Notes under the pieces: generated by a model | The model's database searches: none | What the model saw: the letters and a program-made list of their open reading frames with translations, nothing else | Told to the model about the DNA's origin: nothing | Made by a program: the position numbers and the translations under genes | Shown: positions 17,201 to 26,199 of the stretch, in pieces | Layout of the letters: each line of letters begins with the position of its first letter | Position numbering within the stretch: the first letter of the stretch is position 1 | Assembly: GCA_002371615.1 (NCBI GenBank) | Contig: DFGA01000006.1 | Span: 94,204-158,203, forward strand | Reading direction: 5' to 3' | Length of the DNA stretch: 64,000 nt | Source: Lachnospiraceae bacterium UBA3762 | GTDB taxonomy: Bacteria; Bacillota; Clostridia; Lachnospirales; Lachnospiraceae

Positions 17201-18729
17201 TGCTTGAAATAGTCAAAAAGCGGTCTGTACTTTTTGGATAAAACGGCAAGCGGCGTATCAACCCCCATAGCTCCTATCTGTTCACTGCCTGAAAGCGCCA
17301 TCGAGTAGATCCTCTCCCGGCACTCTTCATATGTGTATCCGAATGATTTTTGAAGTCTGGCAAGCTCCACTCCCGAAATATCAGGCACAGATTCATTCGG
17401 AACCTTCAGATCAGCAAGCATTACAAGATTCTGGTCAAGCCACTCTCCATACGGGGCACGTCTCGAATATCTGTCCTTGATCTCTCTGTCGGTATATATT
17501 TTTTTCGTCTTGGTATCGGCAAGCAGTATCTTACCCGGATGAAGACTGCCTTTTTTTAATATATGTGACTCATCAACCGGCAACACCCCTGCTTCCGATG
17601 ACAATATCAGCCTTCCGTCATCGCTGATCAGGTATCTTGACGGGCGGAGACCGTTTCTGTCCAGAATCGCTGCCATGATGTCGCCGTCTGAGAACATTAT
17701 GGATGCAGGTCCATCCCATGGTTCCATCATTGTTGCATAATACTGGTAGAAATCCCTCTCTTCCATTGACAGTGTATCGTTGTTCTCCCAAGGCTCGGGA
17801 ACCAGGATCATAGAAGCAAGTGCCGGATCCATCCCGCTCATGATCATAAATTCCATTGCGTTATCAAGCATCGCTGAATCACTGCCTTCGGTATTTATAA
17901 CAGGCATGATCTTGCTCATATCCTCATCGCTAAAGCACCCCGAGCGTATTGTCTCTTCTCTTGCGAGCATCTTGTCAGCGTTTCCTCGGATCGTGTTAAT
18001 TTCACCGTTATGTACGATAAACCTGTTGGGATGGGCGCGAAGCCAGCTCGGTGCAGTGTTCGTTGAAAATCTTGAATGTACCATTGCAATAGCCGAACTG
18101 AATTTGTCATCCTGAAGATCCTCAAAATACGTCCGAAGCTGTCCCACAAGAAACATTCCTTTATAAACGATCGTTCTGCACGACAATGAAGCCACATACG
18201 TACCTTCATTCGAATGTTCAAACACACGCCTTATAACATAGAGTTTTCTGTCAAACTCAAGGTCGCTTTTCATTCCCGGATCTCTTGCCACAAATCCCTG
18301 CCAGATGGAAGGAGCGCTTGATCTGGCACGCTCTCCGAGCACGCCGTTATCAACAGGCACCTGTCTCCATCCGAGAAAATCAAGGCCTTCCTTGTTCGTG
18401 ATCACCTCAAACATCTTCATCGCCTGACACCTTGCAAGCTCGCTTTGGCAGAAGAAGAACATACCAACCCCGTATGACCTCTCATCCCCAAGACTTATAC
18501 CGCACTTTTTGCACTCTCTGACTAAAAGGTCGTGAGGGATCTGTGTAAGGATCCCCACGCCGTCACCTGTTTCTCCCTTTGCATCCTTTCCGGCTCTGTG
18601 CTCAAGTTTTTCGACTATCGAAAGTGCATCGCTTATAAGCGAATGGCTCTTTATTCCGTTAATATTGATTATCGCTCCGACACCGCAATTGTCGTGTTCA
18701 AATTCCTTCTCATACAATGTTCTCATCAT
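14266..18729 (-). CDS. gltB: Glutamate synthase, large subunit
   Basis: A 1487-residue enzyme. The N-terminal glutamine amidotransferase begins with E-F-E-H-D-N-C-G-V-G, the Cys15 becoming the N-terminal nucleophile after propeptide removal. The central domain, the FMN-binding synthase domain (G-A-K-P-G-E-G-G-H-L-P-G-K-K-V), the [3Fe-4S] cysteines (C-V-M-M-R-V-C-N-L-D-T-C-P-M-G) and the C-terminal beta-helix GXGXG domain follow in the standard order. The cluster motif has Asn where His is usual. Two ATGs are adjacent at the start; both fit the GAGGTG ribosome site. It follows pyrG by 39 bases with no terminator, so it is read with asnB and pyrG. Confidence 0.97.
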   Translation of the reverse strand: MMRTLYEKEFEHDNCGVGAIININGIKSHSLISDALSIVEKLEHRAGKDAKGETGDGVGILTQIPHDLLVRECKKCGISLGDERSYGVGMFFFCQSELARCQAMKMFEVITNKEGLDFLGWRQVPVDNGVLGERARSSAPSIWQGFVARDPGMKSDLEFDRKLYVIRRVFEHSNEGTYVASLSCRTIVYKGMFLVGQLRTYFEDLQDDKFSSAIAMVHSRFSTNTAPSWLRAHPNRFIVHNGEINTIRGNADKMLAREETIRSGCFSDEDMSKIMPVINTEGSDSAMLDNAMEFMIMSGMDPALASMILVPEPWENNDTLSMEERDFYQYYATMMEPWDGPASIMFSDGDIMAAILDRNGLRPSRYLISDDGRLILSSEAGVLPVDESHILKKGSLHPGKILLADTKTKKIYTDREIKDRYSRRAPYGEWLDQNLVMLADLKVPNESVPDISGVELARLQKSFGYTYEECRERIYSMALSGSEQIGAMGVDTPLAVLSKKYRPLFDYFKQLFAQVTNPPIDAARERIVTATCVYAGRHGNLLSEDASNCNVLKINNPILSDLDLMKITHLSRKGFSVGRVSTLYYKGTPLERALDNLFMDVDRAYRSGANILILSDRGVDENHVALPSLLCVSAVHNYLVNTKKCMAMSLILETGEPRDVHHFATLLGFGACAVNPYVAHATIRELIDDGILDKDYYAAASDYDRAVLDGIVKIASKMGISTIQSYQGSRIFEAIGISQPVIDKYFTKTVSRIGGITLEDIAKATDRQHSKAFDPLGLSVDLSPDSVGMHKSRSGGEHHRYNPETIHMLQAATRENDYGKFLKYTSMVDKEESGSIRSVLDFNYAKDPLDISEVESAERIVKRFKTGAMSYGSISEEAHEALAVAMNRLGGKSNSGEGGESDERLESAGSKKDRSSAIKQVASGRFGVTSRYLISAKEIQIKMAQGAKPGEGGHLPGKKVYPWIAKTRHSTPGVSLISPPPHHDIYSIEDLAQLIYDLKCANDKARISVKLVSEAGVGTIAAGVAKAGAQVVLISGYDGGTGAAPISSIHNAGLPWELGVAEAHQTLTMNGLRDMVVVECDGKLMSGRDVAIAAILGAEEFGFATAPLVTLGCVMMRVCNLDTCPMGIATQNPDLRKNFAGKPEYVERFMMFIAEELRGYMAKLGVRSVDELVGRYDLLHVKDTVREAASNIDTSRILPDVLPLAAGYDKKKSYDFELNKRRDYGILSGRCGIRKAIENGEKSEVTCEVRNTDRTFGTMIGAYITRLHHEGLPEDSVRIICHGAGGQSFGAFIPRGETIELTGEANDYFGKGLSGGKLIVKAPEDAAYDAENNIIIGNVALYGATSGEAYIAGLAGERFCVRNSGAKSVVEGVGEHGCEYMTGGVALILGSVGKNFAAGMSGGVAYVLDEHNTLYRNLNKELVLMENVESEGDRCVIKTLLQNHLKYTGSKKAKAILDDFEGLLPKFKKIIPEEYKKIISSEDVRRR

Positions 18730-18768
18730 GTCACCTCATTCTATCTTTTGATCTGCAACATCTCATAC

Positions 18769-20370
18769 TTAAGCCCGATTCTTCAAGGCGGCCTTAACAA
18801 GCCCTGTAAACAGAGGATGCGGCATATCCGGTCTGGACTTAAACTCCGGATGTGCCTGCGTTGCAACAAAAAACGGATGGTCAGTCAGTTCAACCATCTC
18901 TACTATTCTTCCGTCAGGTGATAAACCTGATATCATCATTTTATTCCCGGTCAGAATATCCCTGTATTCGTTATTCACTTCATATCTGTGGCGATGACGC
19001 TCACTTATATGTTCGGTTCCGTACAGTTCATATGCCTTGGACCCCTTTGCAAGCGTACAGGGATATGCCCCAAGCCGCAGCGTCCCTCCGATATCTTCAA
19101 GTTTCTCCTTGTCAGGCATAATGTGTATCACAGGATTGGGAGTACCGGCGCAAAACTCGGCAGAATCGGCATCTTTAATACCGCATACGTTCCTTGCAAA
19201 CTCTATGATCGCAAGCTGCATTCCGAGACATATACCGAGGAATGGAATATTGTTTTGTCTCGCATGCTTTATTGCACTTATCTTCCCCTTTATTCCCCTT
19301 CCGCCGAATCCTCCGGGTACAAGAACGGCATCAGCACCGGAGAGTATCTGCTTCACGTTTTCATCCGTAATGCTCTCCGAATCCGTCCATCTGATGTTAA
19401 CTTCCGCCCTGTTTGCTATACCCGCATGACGGAGAGCTTCCGCAACGCTAAGATACGCGTCGTGAAGAGAAACGTATTTGCCGACTATGGCAACCGTGAC
19501 TTTACAAAGCGGATGCCTCTGATCGTCAACAAGCTTTCTCCACGCCATAAGATCCGGCTCCGGGCAGGGCAGAGCCAGCCGTGAGCACACAGCTGATGCA
19601 AGGTTTTCATCTTCAAGCAGTAGAGGTACTTCATACAGCGAAGCCGCGTCAAGGTTCTGTAGAACGTTGTCTTTGGAGACGTTACAGAATAACGCGATCT
19701 TCTCACGAAGATTATCCTCCAGAGGATAATCCGACCTGCACACAATTATGTCAGGCCACAGTCCCATGCTCTGCATCGACCTTACACTCATCTGTGTCGG
19801 CTTGGTCTTGAGCTCGCCCGAAGCCTTCAAATATGGAATGAGAGTAACATGTATGATAACGGAATTGTCTCTTCCGATATCAACCCTAAACTGCCTTATG
19901 GCTTCAAGAAACGGCTGGCTTTCTATATCCCCGACGGTTCCGCCGATCTCAATGATCGAGATTGTTTCCTCATCGGGTGATTTTGCCTTGTAAAACCGTT
20001 CCTTTATTTCATTTGTAATATGCGGGATCACCTGTACGGTTCCTCCGCCGTAATCACCGTGACGTTCCTTGTTGAGAACGCTCTGGTATATCTTGCCGGT
20101 CGTCACGTTTGAATTACGATCCAGGGATTCGTTTATGAACCTCTCGTAGTGGCCGAGATCAAGATCCGTTTCCGTCCCGTCATCGGTAACAAATACTTCG
20201 CCGTGCTGTATCGGATTCATGGTGCCCGGATCGACGTTTATATAAGGATCGAACTTCTGCATCGTAACGTGAAAACCTCTGGCCTTAAGAAGCCTTCCGA
20301 GTGATGCCGCCGTGATACCTTTTCCGAGTCCCGATACAACTCCTCCCGTAACAAATACATACTTGACCAT
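18769..20370 (-). CDS. pyrG: CTP synthase
   Basis: A 533-residue enzyme with the synthase domain start K-Y-V-F-V-T-G-G-V-V-S-G-L-G-K-G and a C-terminal class I glutamine amidotransferase domain with nucleophile in L-G-I-C-L-G-M-Q. It turns UTP, ATP and glutamine into CTP. Length and order are standard. It begins 8 bases after asnB and precedes gltB by 39 bases, so three glutamine-using enzymes are in one transcript. In most Firmicutes pyrG stands alone or near rpoE/fba, so this position is unusual. Confidence 0.97.
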   Translation of the reverse strand: MVKYVFVTGGVVSGLGKGITAASLGRLLKARGFHVTMQKFDPYINVDPGTMNPIQHGEVFVTDDGTETDLDLGHYERFINESLDRNSNVTTGKIYQSVLNKERHGDYGGGTVQVIPHITNEIKERFYKAKSPDEETISIIEIGGTVGDIESQPFLEAIRQFRVDIGRDNSVIIHVTLIPYLKASGELKTKPTQMSVRSMQSMGLWPDIIVCRSDYPLEDNLREKIALFCNVSKDNVLQNLDAASLYEVPLLLEDENLASAVCSRLALPCPEPDLMAWRKLVDDQRHPLCKVTVAIVGKYVSLHDAYLSVAEALRHAGIANRAEVNIRWTDSESITDENVKQILSGADAVLVPGGFGGRGIKGKISAIKHARQNNIPFLGICLGMQLAIIEFARNVCGIKDADSAEFCAGTPNPVIHIMPDKEKLEDIGGTLRLGAYPCTLAKGSKAYELYGTEHISERHRHRYEVNNEYRDILTGNKMMISGLSPDGRIVEMVELTDHPFFVATQAHPEFKSRPDMPHPLFTGLVKAALKNRA

Positions 20371-20378
20371 ACCCTCAC

Positions 20379-21962
20379 CTACTTTCCGGAATCGCCATAG
20401 TTTGACAGGACTCTTGCTGAAGGGTCGTTAACATCGCATCCTTCCCATTCTTTGTTCGGCATCCAGAAATCCCTGATCATTTCAGCCTGCCCGGGATAGT
20501 ATTCCTCGAACAGCTCACGATACAAAAGCGACTCTTTGGTAAAAGGTTTTGCATGATCGTATTTGGCACATAAGTCTTCAAATTCTTCATCTGTATATTT
20601 TGCTTCGGCATACTCTTTCAGATGATCTACCATCGAGTGTCCTACGGCATCCGAAAATGCGGCTTTCTCACGCATCAGTATCTCTTCCGGAAGGTAATCT
20701 CCGGTAAACGCGTGTCGAAGCAGGTATTTTCCTTTGTTGTATCTGTTGAGCTTCATTTCGGGATCTATGCTCATGACATAACGGACAAAATCAAGATCGC
20801 CGAAGGGTACTCTTGCTTCAAGGGAGTTGACGGAAATACACCTGTCGGCACGAAGCACATCGTACATATACAGTTCACTTACTCTCTTAACAGCTTCTGC
20901 CTGGAATGCCGCCGCGTCCGGAGCAAAATCGGTGTATTTGTATCCGAACAGCTCGTCGGATATCTCTCCCGTAAGTATTACCCTTACATCGGTCTGCTCA
21001 TGTATCGCCTTGCAGCACAGATACATTCCTATCGAAGCCCTTATTGTCGTGATATCGTAAGTTGCCAAAAGCTTAACTACGTCCGGAAGCGCATTAATGA
21101 CATCTTCTTTCGTTATTATTACTTCGGTATGGTCCGAGTGAATGTAATCAGCAACCTGTTTCGCATATTTAAGATCTATGGCATCGGTACTCATACCGAT
21201 CGCAAATGTTTTAATAGGTTTACATAATATTTTCGACGACACCGCACATACAAGCGAGGAATCAAGGCCTCCTGACAGAAGGAACCCTACCGGCGCATCC
21301 GCATCAAGGCGCTTTCTGATCCCTTCCACAAGCTTGTCATGAATGTTACGGCATACGGTTTCGATATCATCCTTCACGTATTCCTTAACTTCGGTAATGT
21401 CGCAGTATCTGATAAAATGTCCGTTTCTGTAATAATGTCCCGGCGGAAACGGTGTAATCTTCCCGACCAGTCCTTCAAGGTTTTTGGCTTCCGAGGCAAA
21501 TGTGATATCTCCTGCTTTTGTATACCCGTAGAACAAAGGTCTTATGCCGATGGGATCTCTTGCCGCAATTAGTGATTTTTCCCTTCCGTCGTATATGATG
21601 CACGCAAACTCCGCATCAAGCTTTTTGAACATTTCGCATCCGTATATTTCATACATCGGAAGCAGGATCTCGCAGTCGCTGTCGCTCTTGAACTTATAGT
21701 TGTATTTGTCCATAAGCTCCTGCCTGATCTTTCGGAATCCATACAGTTCTCCGTTGCATACAACAAAATTTCCTCCGAGTTCAAAAGGCTGCATTCCTTC
21801 TTCACTAAGCCCCATTATCGACAGCCTTTGAAATCCCAGTGTTGCACCATCAAGTTCCGTTATCCTCTCCATATCGGGGCCCCTTGAAACCGTCCTTTGA
21901 AGGTACGGTTTCAAGTCGTCCCCGCTTAGGCTACCGCCTTCAATTCCCATAACTACGCACAT
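20379..21962 (-). CDS. asnB: Asparagine synthase B (glutamine-hydrolysing)
   Basis: A 527-residue enzyme. The Cys after the initiator Met is the N-terminal nucleophile of the class II amidotransferase domain (residues 2 to about 200); the synthetase domain carries the PP-loop S-G-G-L-D-S-S-L. It converts aspartate, glutamine and ATP to asparagine, glutamate, AMP and PPi. It starts behind AGGAAGAG, about 110 bases after the amt::PII stop; that gap is filled with three hairpins. It heads the asnB-pyrG-gltB-gltD run. Confidence 0.95.
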   Translation of the reverse strand: MCVVMGIEGGSLSGDDLKPYLQRTVSRGPDMERITELDGATLGFQRLSIMGLSEEGMQPFELGGNFVVCNGELYGFRKIRQELMDKYNYKFKSDSDCEILLPMYEIYGCEMFKKLDAEFACIIYDGREKSLIAARDPIGIRPLFYGYTKAGDITFASEAKNLEGLVGKITPFPPGHYYRNGHFIRYCDITEVKEYVKDDIETVCRNIHDKLVEGIRKRLDADAPVGFLLSGGLDSSLVCAVSSKILCKPIKTFAIGMSTDAIDLKYAKQVADYIHSDHTEVIITKEDVINALPDVVKLLATYDITTIRASIGMYLCCKAIHEQTDVRVILTGEISDELFGYKYTDFAPDAAAFQAEAVKRVSELYMYDVLRADRCISVNSLEARVPFGDLDFVRYVMSIDPEMKLNRYNKGKYLLRHAFTGDYLPEEILMREKAAFSDAVGHSMVDHLKEYAEAKYTDEEFEDLCAKYDHAKPFTKESLLYRELFEEYYPGQAEMIRDFWMPNKEWEGCDVNDPSARVLSNYGDSGK

Positions 21963-21998
21963 GTTACTCTTCCTCTCAGTTTTGCTTTTTTTCGCTCA

Positions 21999-22073
21999 AC
22001 CCTCGCCGGGTGGCATCCCGCACTTAGTGCGGGATATTCACCGCTCAGGCTGACTCGATCATAGATCGAGTCA
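21999..22073 (-). repeat. Three successive hairpins between amt and asnB
   Basis: Immediately after the amt stop lies a 23-base palindrome with 10-base arms and a 3-base loop (22051-22073), then an 8-base-arm hairpin (22016-22034, TCCCGCAC/GTGCGGGA), then a small ACCC/GGGT hairpin (21999-22011). A run of seven A follows on the minus strand, so none has the T-run of an intrinsic terminator in the reading direction. They could stabilise or process the mRNA or regulate asnB. Confidence 0.6.
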
Positions 22074-23828
22074 TTATTCCACATCCTGCAGTGCCGCGAA
22101 ATCCTCTTCTCCGGTTCTGATCTTAACTACTTTCTCAACAGGATATACAAATATCTTGCCGTCTCCGATGTGACCCGTATACAAAGTTTTCTTTGCGGCA
22201 TCTATAACAGCCTGAACCGGTATCTTGCTGACAACGACTTCAACCTTAACTTTCGGCAGAAGCGTTGCATCGACTTCTACTCCGCGGTATTTCTCACCGC
22301 CACCTTTCTGTATGCCGCATCCCATTACGTTTGTAACCGTCATTCCGGTTACACCGAGATCGTTCATGGCTTTCCTGAGTGCATCGTACCGCGACATTCT
22401 TGCGATAATGACAACTTTGGATATTCCCGTATCCGTAAACGGTTTTACAACCGGGACAGCCGCGTCCTTTGCAGCCTCACTTGCCTCCTCGTATTCATCC
22501 GAACCGAGGCTCGTATTTTCGTTCACATCCATTGTCATGGTGTTTGATACATCCATGATGGAAAATCCTGAGTAAGCACTTGTAAGACCGTGTTCGCATC
22601 TGTCGAGTCCCATGATCTCCTCTTCCTCACTGACACGGAGACCGTTGAACTTCCTGATAAGTGAATATGTGATGATTATCGTAACAACCGTCCAGGCAAT
22701 GGTTATAAACATTCCCCCGAGTTGCTTGCCAAGCTGGTAAAATCCGCCGCCGTAGAACAATCCCTCGCGAATTCCGGCAAGTGCAAATCCAGGTGCAGTA
22801 TCCGTAGCAAACAGTCCTACCGCTATCGTTCCCCAGATGCCGTTAAACATATGAACCGCAACAGCACCTACAGGGTCATCCACGTGGATCACGTTGTCGC
22901 AGAACCACACTCCGAATACAACCAGAAGTCCCGCAACCAGACCGATGATTGCCGAACCGGTACAATCAGTTACGTCACATGGTGCCGTAATGGCAACGAG
23001 CCCTGCAAGAGACGCGTTAAGGCACATCGAAACATCGGGTTTGCCGTATTTGATCCATGTAAAAATCATACAAACCACGGTTGCGACCGCCGGTGCCACT
23101 GTTGTTGTTAAGAATACCGAACCAAGTGTCGGAACATCCGTTGCTGCTGCACCGTTGAATCCGTACCATCCAAGCCACAGGATAAATACACCGAGCGCGG
23201 CTATAACAAGGTTATGTCCGGGAAACGCGTTGATCTTAGTGATCTTTCCCTCTTTGTTCTTCTCAAACTTACCGATACGGGGACCTAACATCCATGCACC
23301 GATAAGGGCACATATACCGCCAACCATATGAATGCAGTTAGAGCCTGCATAATCGTGGAATCCCCACTGGGCAAGGAATCCGCCGCCCCATGTCCAGTGT
23401 GCCTCTATCGGGTAGATAACGGCCGATATCACTGCGGAGTATATGCAGTAGGATGAAAATTTGGTTCTCTCTGCCATAGACCCCGAAACGATAGTCGCTG
23501 TAGTCGCACAGAACACAAGGTTAAATACGAATGCGGAATAATCAAAGTTTCCGTAATTTGTCAGAACATCAAACGAGAACTTTCCGGCAAATCCGCCAAG
23601 CATGTTCTGCCCGAGCATAAGCGATGCGCCGCATACAAACCACATCACTGTCCCGATGCAGAAATCCATCAGATTCTTCATTATGATGTTTCCCGAGTTC
23701 TTGGCTCTTGTAAATCCGGCTTCACACATTGCAAAACCGGCCTGCATCCAGAACACAAGTGCGGCACCGATCAGAAACCACACTCCGTATACTTCACTGT
23801 TAATAGCTTCCAGTATTTCTTTTGTCAT
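22074..23828 (-). CDS. Ammonium transporter fused to a PII signalling domain
   Basis: A 584-residue protein. Residues 1 to about 430 are an Amt/MEP channel with 11-12 membrane segments, including D-F-C-I-G-T, H-M-V-G-G-I-C-A-L and F-N-G. After a linker rich in Ser, Glu and Asp, the last roughly 110 residues are a complete PII/GlnK domain with K-V-V-I-I-A-R, the T-loop region G-G-G-E-K-Y-R-G-V-E-V and G-H-I-G-D-G-K-I-F-V. The uridylylated Tyr51 of E. coli GlnB (R-G-A-E-Y) is Val here, so uridylylation is not expected; control is likely by ATP/ADP/2-oxoglutarate. The start at 23828 is chosen for its GGAG; the in-frame ATG at 23888 lies inside the leader hairpin. Confidence 0.93.
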   Translation of the reverse strand: MTKEILEAINSEVYGVWFLIGAALVFWMQAGFAMCEAGFTRAKNSGNIIMKNLMDFCIGTVMWFVCGASLMLGQNMLGGFAGKFSFDVLTNYGNFDYSAFVFNLVFCATTATIVSGSMAERTKFSSYCIYSAVISAVIYPIEAHWTWGGGFLAQWGFHDYAGSNCIHMVGGICALIGAWMLGPRIGKFEKNKEGKITKINAFPGHNLVIAALGVFILWLGWYGFNGAAATDVPTLGSVFLTTTVAPAVATVVCMIFTWIKYGKPDVSMCLNASLAGLVAITAPCDVTDCTGSAIIGLVAGLLVVFGVWFCDNVIHVDDPVGAVAVHMFNGIWGTIAVGLFATDTAPGFALAGIREGLFYGGGFYQLGKQLGGMFITIAWTVVTIIITYSLIRKFNGLRVSEEEEIMGLDRCEHGLTSAYSGFSIMDVSNTMTMDVNENTSLGSDEYEEASEAAKDAAVPVVKPFTDTGISKVVIIARMSRYDALRKAMNDLGVTGMTVTNVMGCGIQKGGGEKYRGVEVDATLLPKVKVEVVVSKIPVQAVIDAAKKTLYTGHIGDGKIFVYPVEKVVKIRTGEEDFAALQDVE

Positions 23829-23857
23829 AATAATCACGCTCCTCAAATTAAAAGAAA

Positions 23858-23892
23858 GGCGCCCTCCCCTAATCGGGAAGAGCGCCATTGCT
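23858..23892 (-). terminator. Nitrogen-leader hairpin, amt copy
   Basis: A 12-base perfect stem with a GATTA loop (23858-23886) followed on the minus strand by TTTCTTTT. It lies between the glnN stop, 18 bases before the stem, and the amt start. The stem begins with AGCAATGGCGCT (23881-23892), nearly identical to the copies before glnN and carA. It ends glnN transcripts or attenuates amt. Confidence 0.75.
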
Positions 23893-23904
23893 CACTTTAA
23901 GCCT

Positions 23905-26004
23905 TTATACATAGAATAACATTTCTTCATATGTCGGATACGGCAGGTATCCTTCGGGAATCAGCGGTTCTGCTTCATCTGCGTACTTTCTTATCTCATC
24001 CATATCGGAAAGTACGGTGTCATGATAGAACTTCGCCGCCTCTATATCCGGATCCATCGCTTCAGCCTTATCAACATCATCCGACAGTTTCTTTGTTGCT
24101 TCTACAACCGATGCATAATAACCGGTCAGCTTCTCTATAAGATCCTTTTGGATATCAACCGCTCCCGTAACTCCGAGTTCCTGTCTCGATAATGCTGATT
24201 GTGTAACATCATCGATGTAATCCATAAGAGCCGGAGCAAACTGCTTTTGTATCATATCCTTAAGGGTAAGAGCCTCAATATGAACTGTCTTCGTATAGTT
24301 CTCAATTCTTATCTCATACCTTGATTCAAGCTCTGAGTCGGAATAGATACCGTGTTTAATGAACATCTTCCTGTTCTTGTCGGCGATAAGAGCCGGCATC
24401 GCATCGGGTGTTGATTTGAGATTGTATAAGCCTCTCTTTTTAGCCTCCTCCACCCATTCATCGGTATAACCGTTTCCGTTGAATATGATCCTCTTATGCT
24501 TGATTATCGTATCCTTTACGAGCTTTCGTACCGCTTCATCCATCTTAGCGGGTTCGGTATCCTTTAACTGTTCATAGAAGATGCTAAGCGATTCAGCAAC
24601 AGCCGTATTAAGCATTATATTCGGTCCCGCTATCGATACGGATGATCCGAGTGATCTGAACTCGAACTTATTCCCTGTAAAAGCAAAGGGTGATGTTCTG
24701 TTTCTGTCCGTCGAATCCTTGGCAAAATGTGGCAGAACCTTTGCACCCGTCTCCATCTGGACTTTCTCAACCTTGCCGAAATACTCATCCTTTTCTATGG
24801 CTTCTATCACTGCCGTAAGCTCATCTCCCAGGAACATTGATATGATCGCCGGAGGTGCCTCGTTTGCTCCGAGCCTGTGATCATTTCCGGCACTTGCTAC
24901 CGAGAGTCTTAAAAGATCCGCATAATCATCAACCGCCTGTATAACTGCCGAGAGAAAGATCAGAAATACCGTGTTTTCTCCGGGAGTCTTACCGGGATTA
25001 AGCAGATTCTCTCCGGTATTTGTTGTAAGCGACCAGTTGTTGTGCTTACCGGACCCGTTTATCCCCGCAAAAGGCTTCTCATGAAGCAGGCAGGCAAATC
25101 CATGCCTCTTTGCAACTCTCTTCATTATCTCCATCGTAAGCTGGTTATGATCAACCGCCACGTTGGTAGTATCAAAGATCGGAGCCAGTTCATGCTGGCA
25201 GGGGGCCACTTCGTTGTGCTTTGTCTTGGCCGGAATTCCCAGTTTCCACAGTTCCCTGTCCAGCTCATGCATATATGCCGCTACTCTTGTGCGAAGATTT
25301 CCGAAATAATGATCGTCCATCTCCTGACCCTTCGGTGCGGGAGCCCCGAGAAGAGTCCTTCCGGTAAAGATCAGATCCTTTCTCTTCTTGTAATCTTCAA
25401 GATCAATGAGGAAGTATTCCTGCTCCGGGCCTACGGTTGTTAGCACATTCGTAACTTCCGTTTTGCCAAGAAGATGAAGTACCTTCACCGCTTCACGGCT
25501 TATGGCATCCATTGAACGAAGCAGCGGTGTTTTCTTGTCAAGCGCCTCTCCGCTGTATGAGCAGAACGCTGTCGGTATATAGAGTGTTCCGTCCTTGATG
25601 AATGCGGGGCTTGTAGGATCCCATGCCGTATAACCTCTTGCTTCAAATGTTGCTCTTATGCCGCCTGACGGAAAACTTGATGCATCGGGCTCACCCTTTA
25701 CAAGTTCCTTACCCGAGAAGTCCATTATGACCTCACCCTTATCTACCGGGCAAATGAAGCTGTCATGCTTTTCCGCCGTGTAGCCTGTCATCGGCTGGAA
25801 CCAGTGGGTAAAATGTGTTGCTCCCATCTCCACCGCCCACTCCTTCATGGCAATGGCTACAGCATTGGCAACATCGAGTTCCAGGTGCGTATTATTATCG
25901 ATTGTCTTCCTCAGTGCTTTGTACATATCCTTCGGAAGCTTTTCTCTCATGATCTTATCTGAAAATACAAGGCTTCCGAAAAGTTCAGGGATTGATTGTT
26001 CCAT
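23905..26004 (-). CDS. glnN: Glutamine synthetase type III
   Basis: A 699-residue protein of the GSIII type, about 250 residues longer than GSI and typical of Bacteroides, Butyrivibrio and other gut and rumen anaerobes. It has the GSIII N-terminal domain (V-F-S-D-K-I-M...), the ammonia/ATP site region N-G-S-G-K-H-N-N-W-S and catalytic R/E segments. It makes glutamine from glutamate, ammonia and ATP, forming a dodecamer. Genome annotations often call it glnA. It has a strong promoter and a terminator-like leader hairpin of its own. It is followed by amt::PII after a second hairpin copy, so uptake and assimilation of ammonia are adjacent. Confidence 0.95.
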   Translation of the reverse strand: MEQSIPELFGSLVFSDKIMREKLPKDMYKALRKTIDNNTHLELDVANAVAIAMKEWAVEMGATHFTHWFQPMTGYTAEKHDSFICPVDKGEVIMDFSGKELVKGEPDASSFPSGGIRATFEARGYTAWDPTSPAFIKDGTLYIPTAFCSYSGEALDKKTPLLRSMDAISREAVKVLHLLGKTEVTNVLTTVGPEQEYFLIDLEDYKKRKDLIFTGRTLLGAPAPKGQEMDDHYFGNLRTRVAAYMHELDRELWKLGIPAKTKHNEVAPCQHELAPIFDTTNVAVDHNQLTMEIMKRVAKRHGFACLLHEKPFAGINGSGKHNNWSLTTNTGENLLNPGKTPGENTVFLIFLSAVIQAVDDYADLLRLSVASAGNDHRLGANEAPPAIISMFLGDELTAVIEAIEKDEYFGKVEKVQMETGAKVLPHFAKDSTDRNRTSPFAFTGNKFEFRSLGSSVSIAGPNIMLNTAVAESLSIFYEQLKDTEPAKMDEAVRKLVKDTIIKHKRIIFNGNGYTDEWVEEAKKRGLYNLKSTPDAMPALIADKNRKMFIKHGIYSDSELESRYEIRIENYTKTVHIEALTLKDMIQKQFAPALMDYIDDVTQSALSRQELGVTGAVDIQKDLIEKLTGYYASVVEATKKLSDDVDKAEAMDPDIEAAKFYHDTVLSDMDEIRKYADEAEPLIPEGYLPYPTYEEMLFYV

Positions 26005-26088
26005 AATATTTTTTCCTCCTTCTTTTCTTGCGGCTGTCGGATTCGCGATCTCCGAAAGCCTTTTGATCCTTGTGCCTCGGCAAAAGAA

Positions 26089-26125
26089 AAAGGCGCCTCG
26101 GACTTGCGTCCAAAGCGCCTTTGCT
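26089..26125 (-). terminator. Nitrogen-leader hairpin, glnN copy
   Basis: A perfect 15-base stem (G-U pairs allowed) capped by a GCAA tetraloop (26089-26122), followed by TTCTTTT on the minus strand. It begins about 10-15 bases after the predicted transcription start of glnN, so it can act as an attenuator of glnN in addition to ending purF transcripts. Its 5' end is AGCAAAGGCGCT, shared with the carA copy. Confidence 0.8.
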
Positions 26126-26139
26126 CTTTATGTCTAAAA

Positions 26140-26168
26140 AATATAAACCTGCATTTTTGATTTGTCAA
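26140..26168 (-). promoter_or_regulatory. Sigma-A promoter of glnN
   Basis: Consensus TTGACA (26163-26168), 17-base spacer, TATATT (26140-26145) on the minus strand, in an AT-rich gap after purF. The expected start of transcription falls just before the leader hairpin. Confidence 0.85.
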
Positions 26169-26199
26169 CACCTTATTTTTAAAATTTTCATTTTGAATT

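Noticed and set aside
21999..22073. ANTAR-type double-hairpin antiterminator before asnB
   Set aside because: Loops are 3 or 5 bases and lack the AxxGxx hexaloop, and no terminator with T-run follows on the reading strand.
23829..23888. Longer Amt protein starting at the in-frame ATG at 23888
   Set aside because: Those 20 codons are the leader hairpin and ribosome site; the true Amt N-terminus begins at 23828 behind GGAG.
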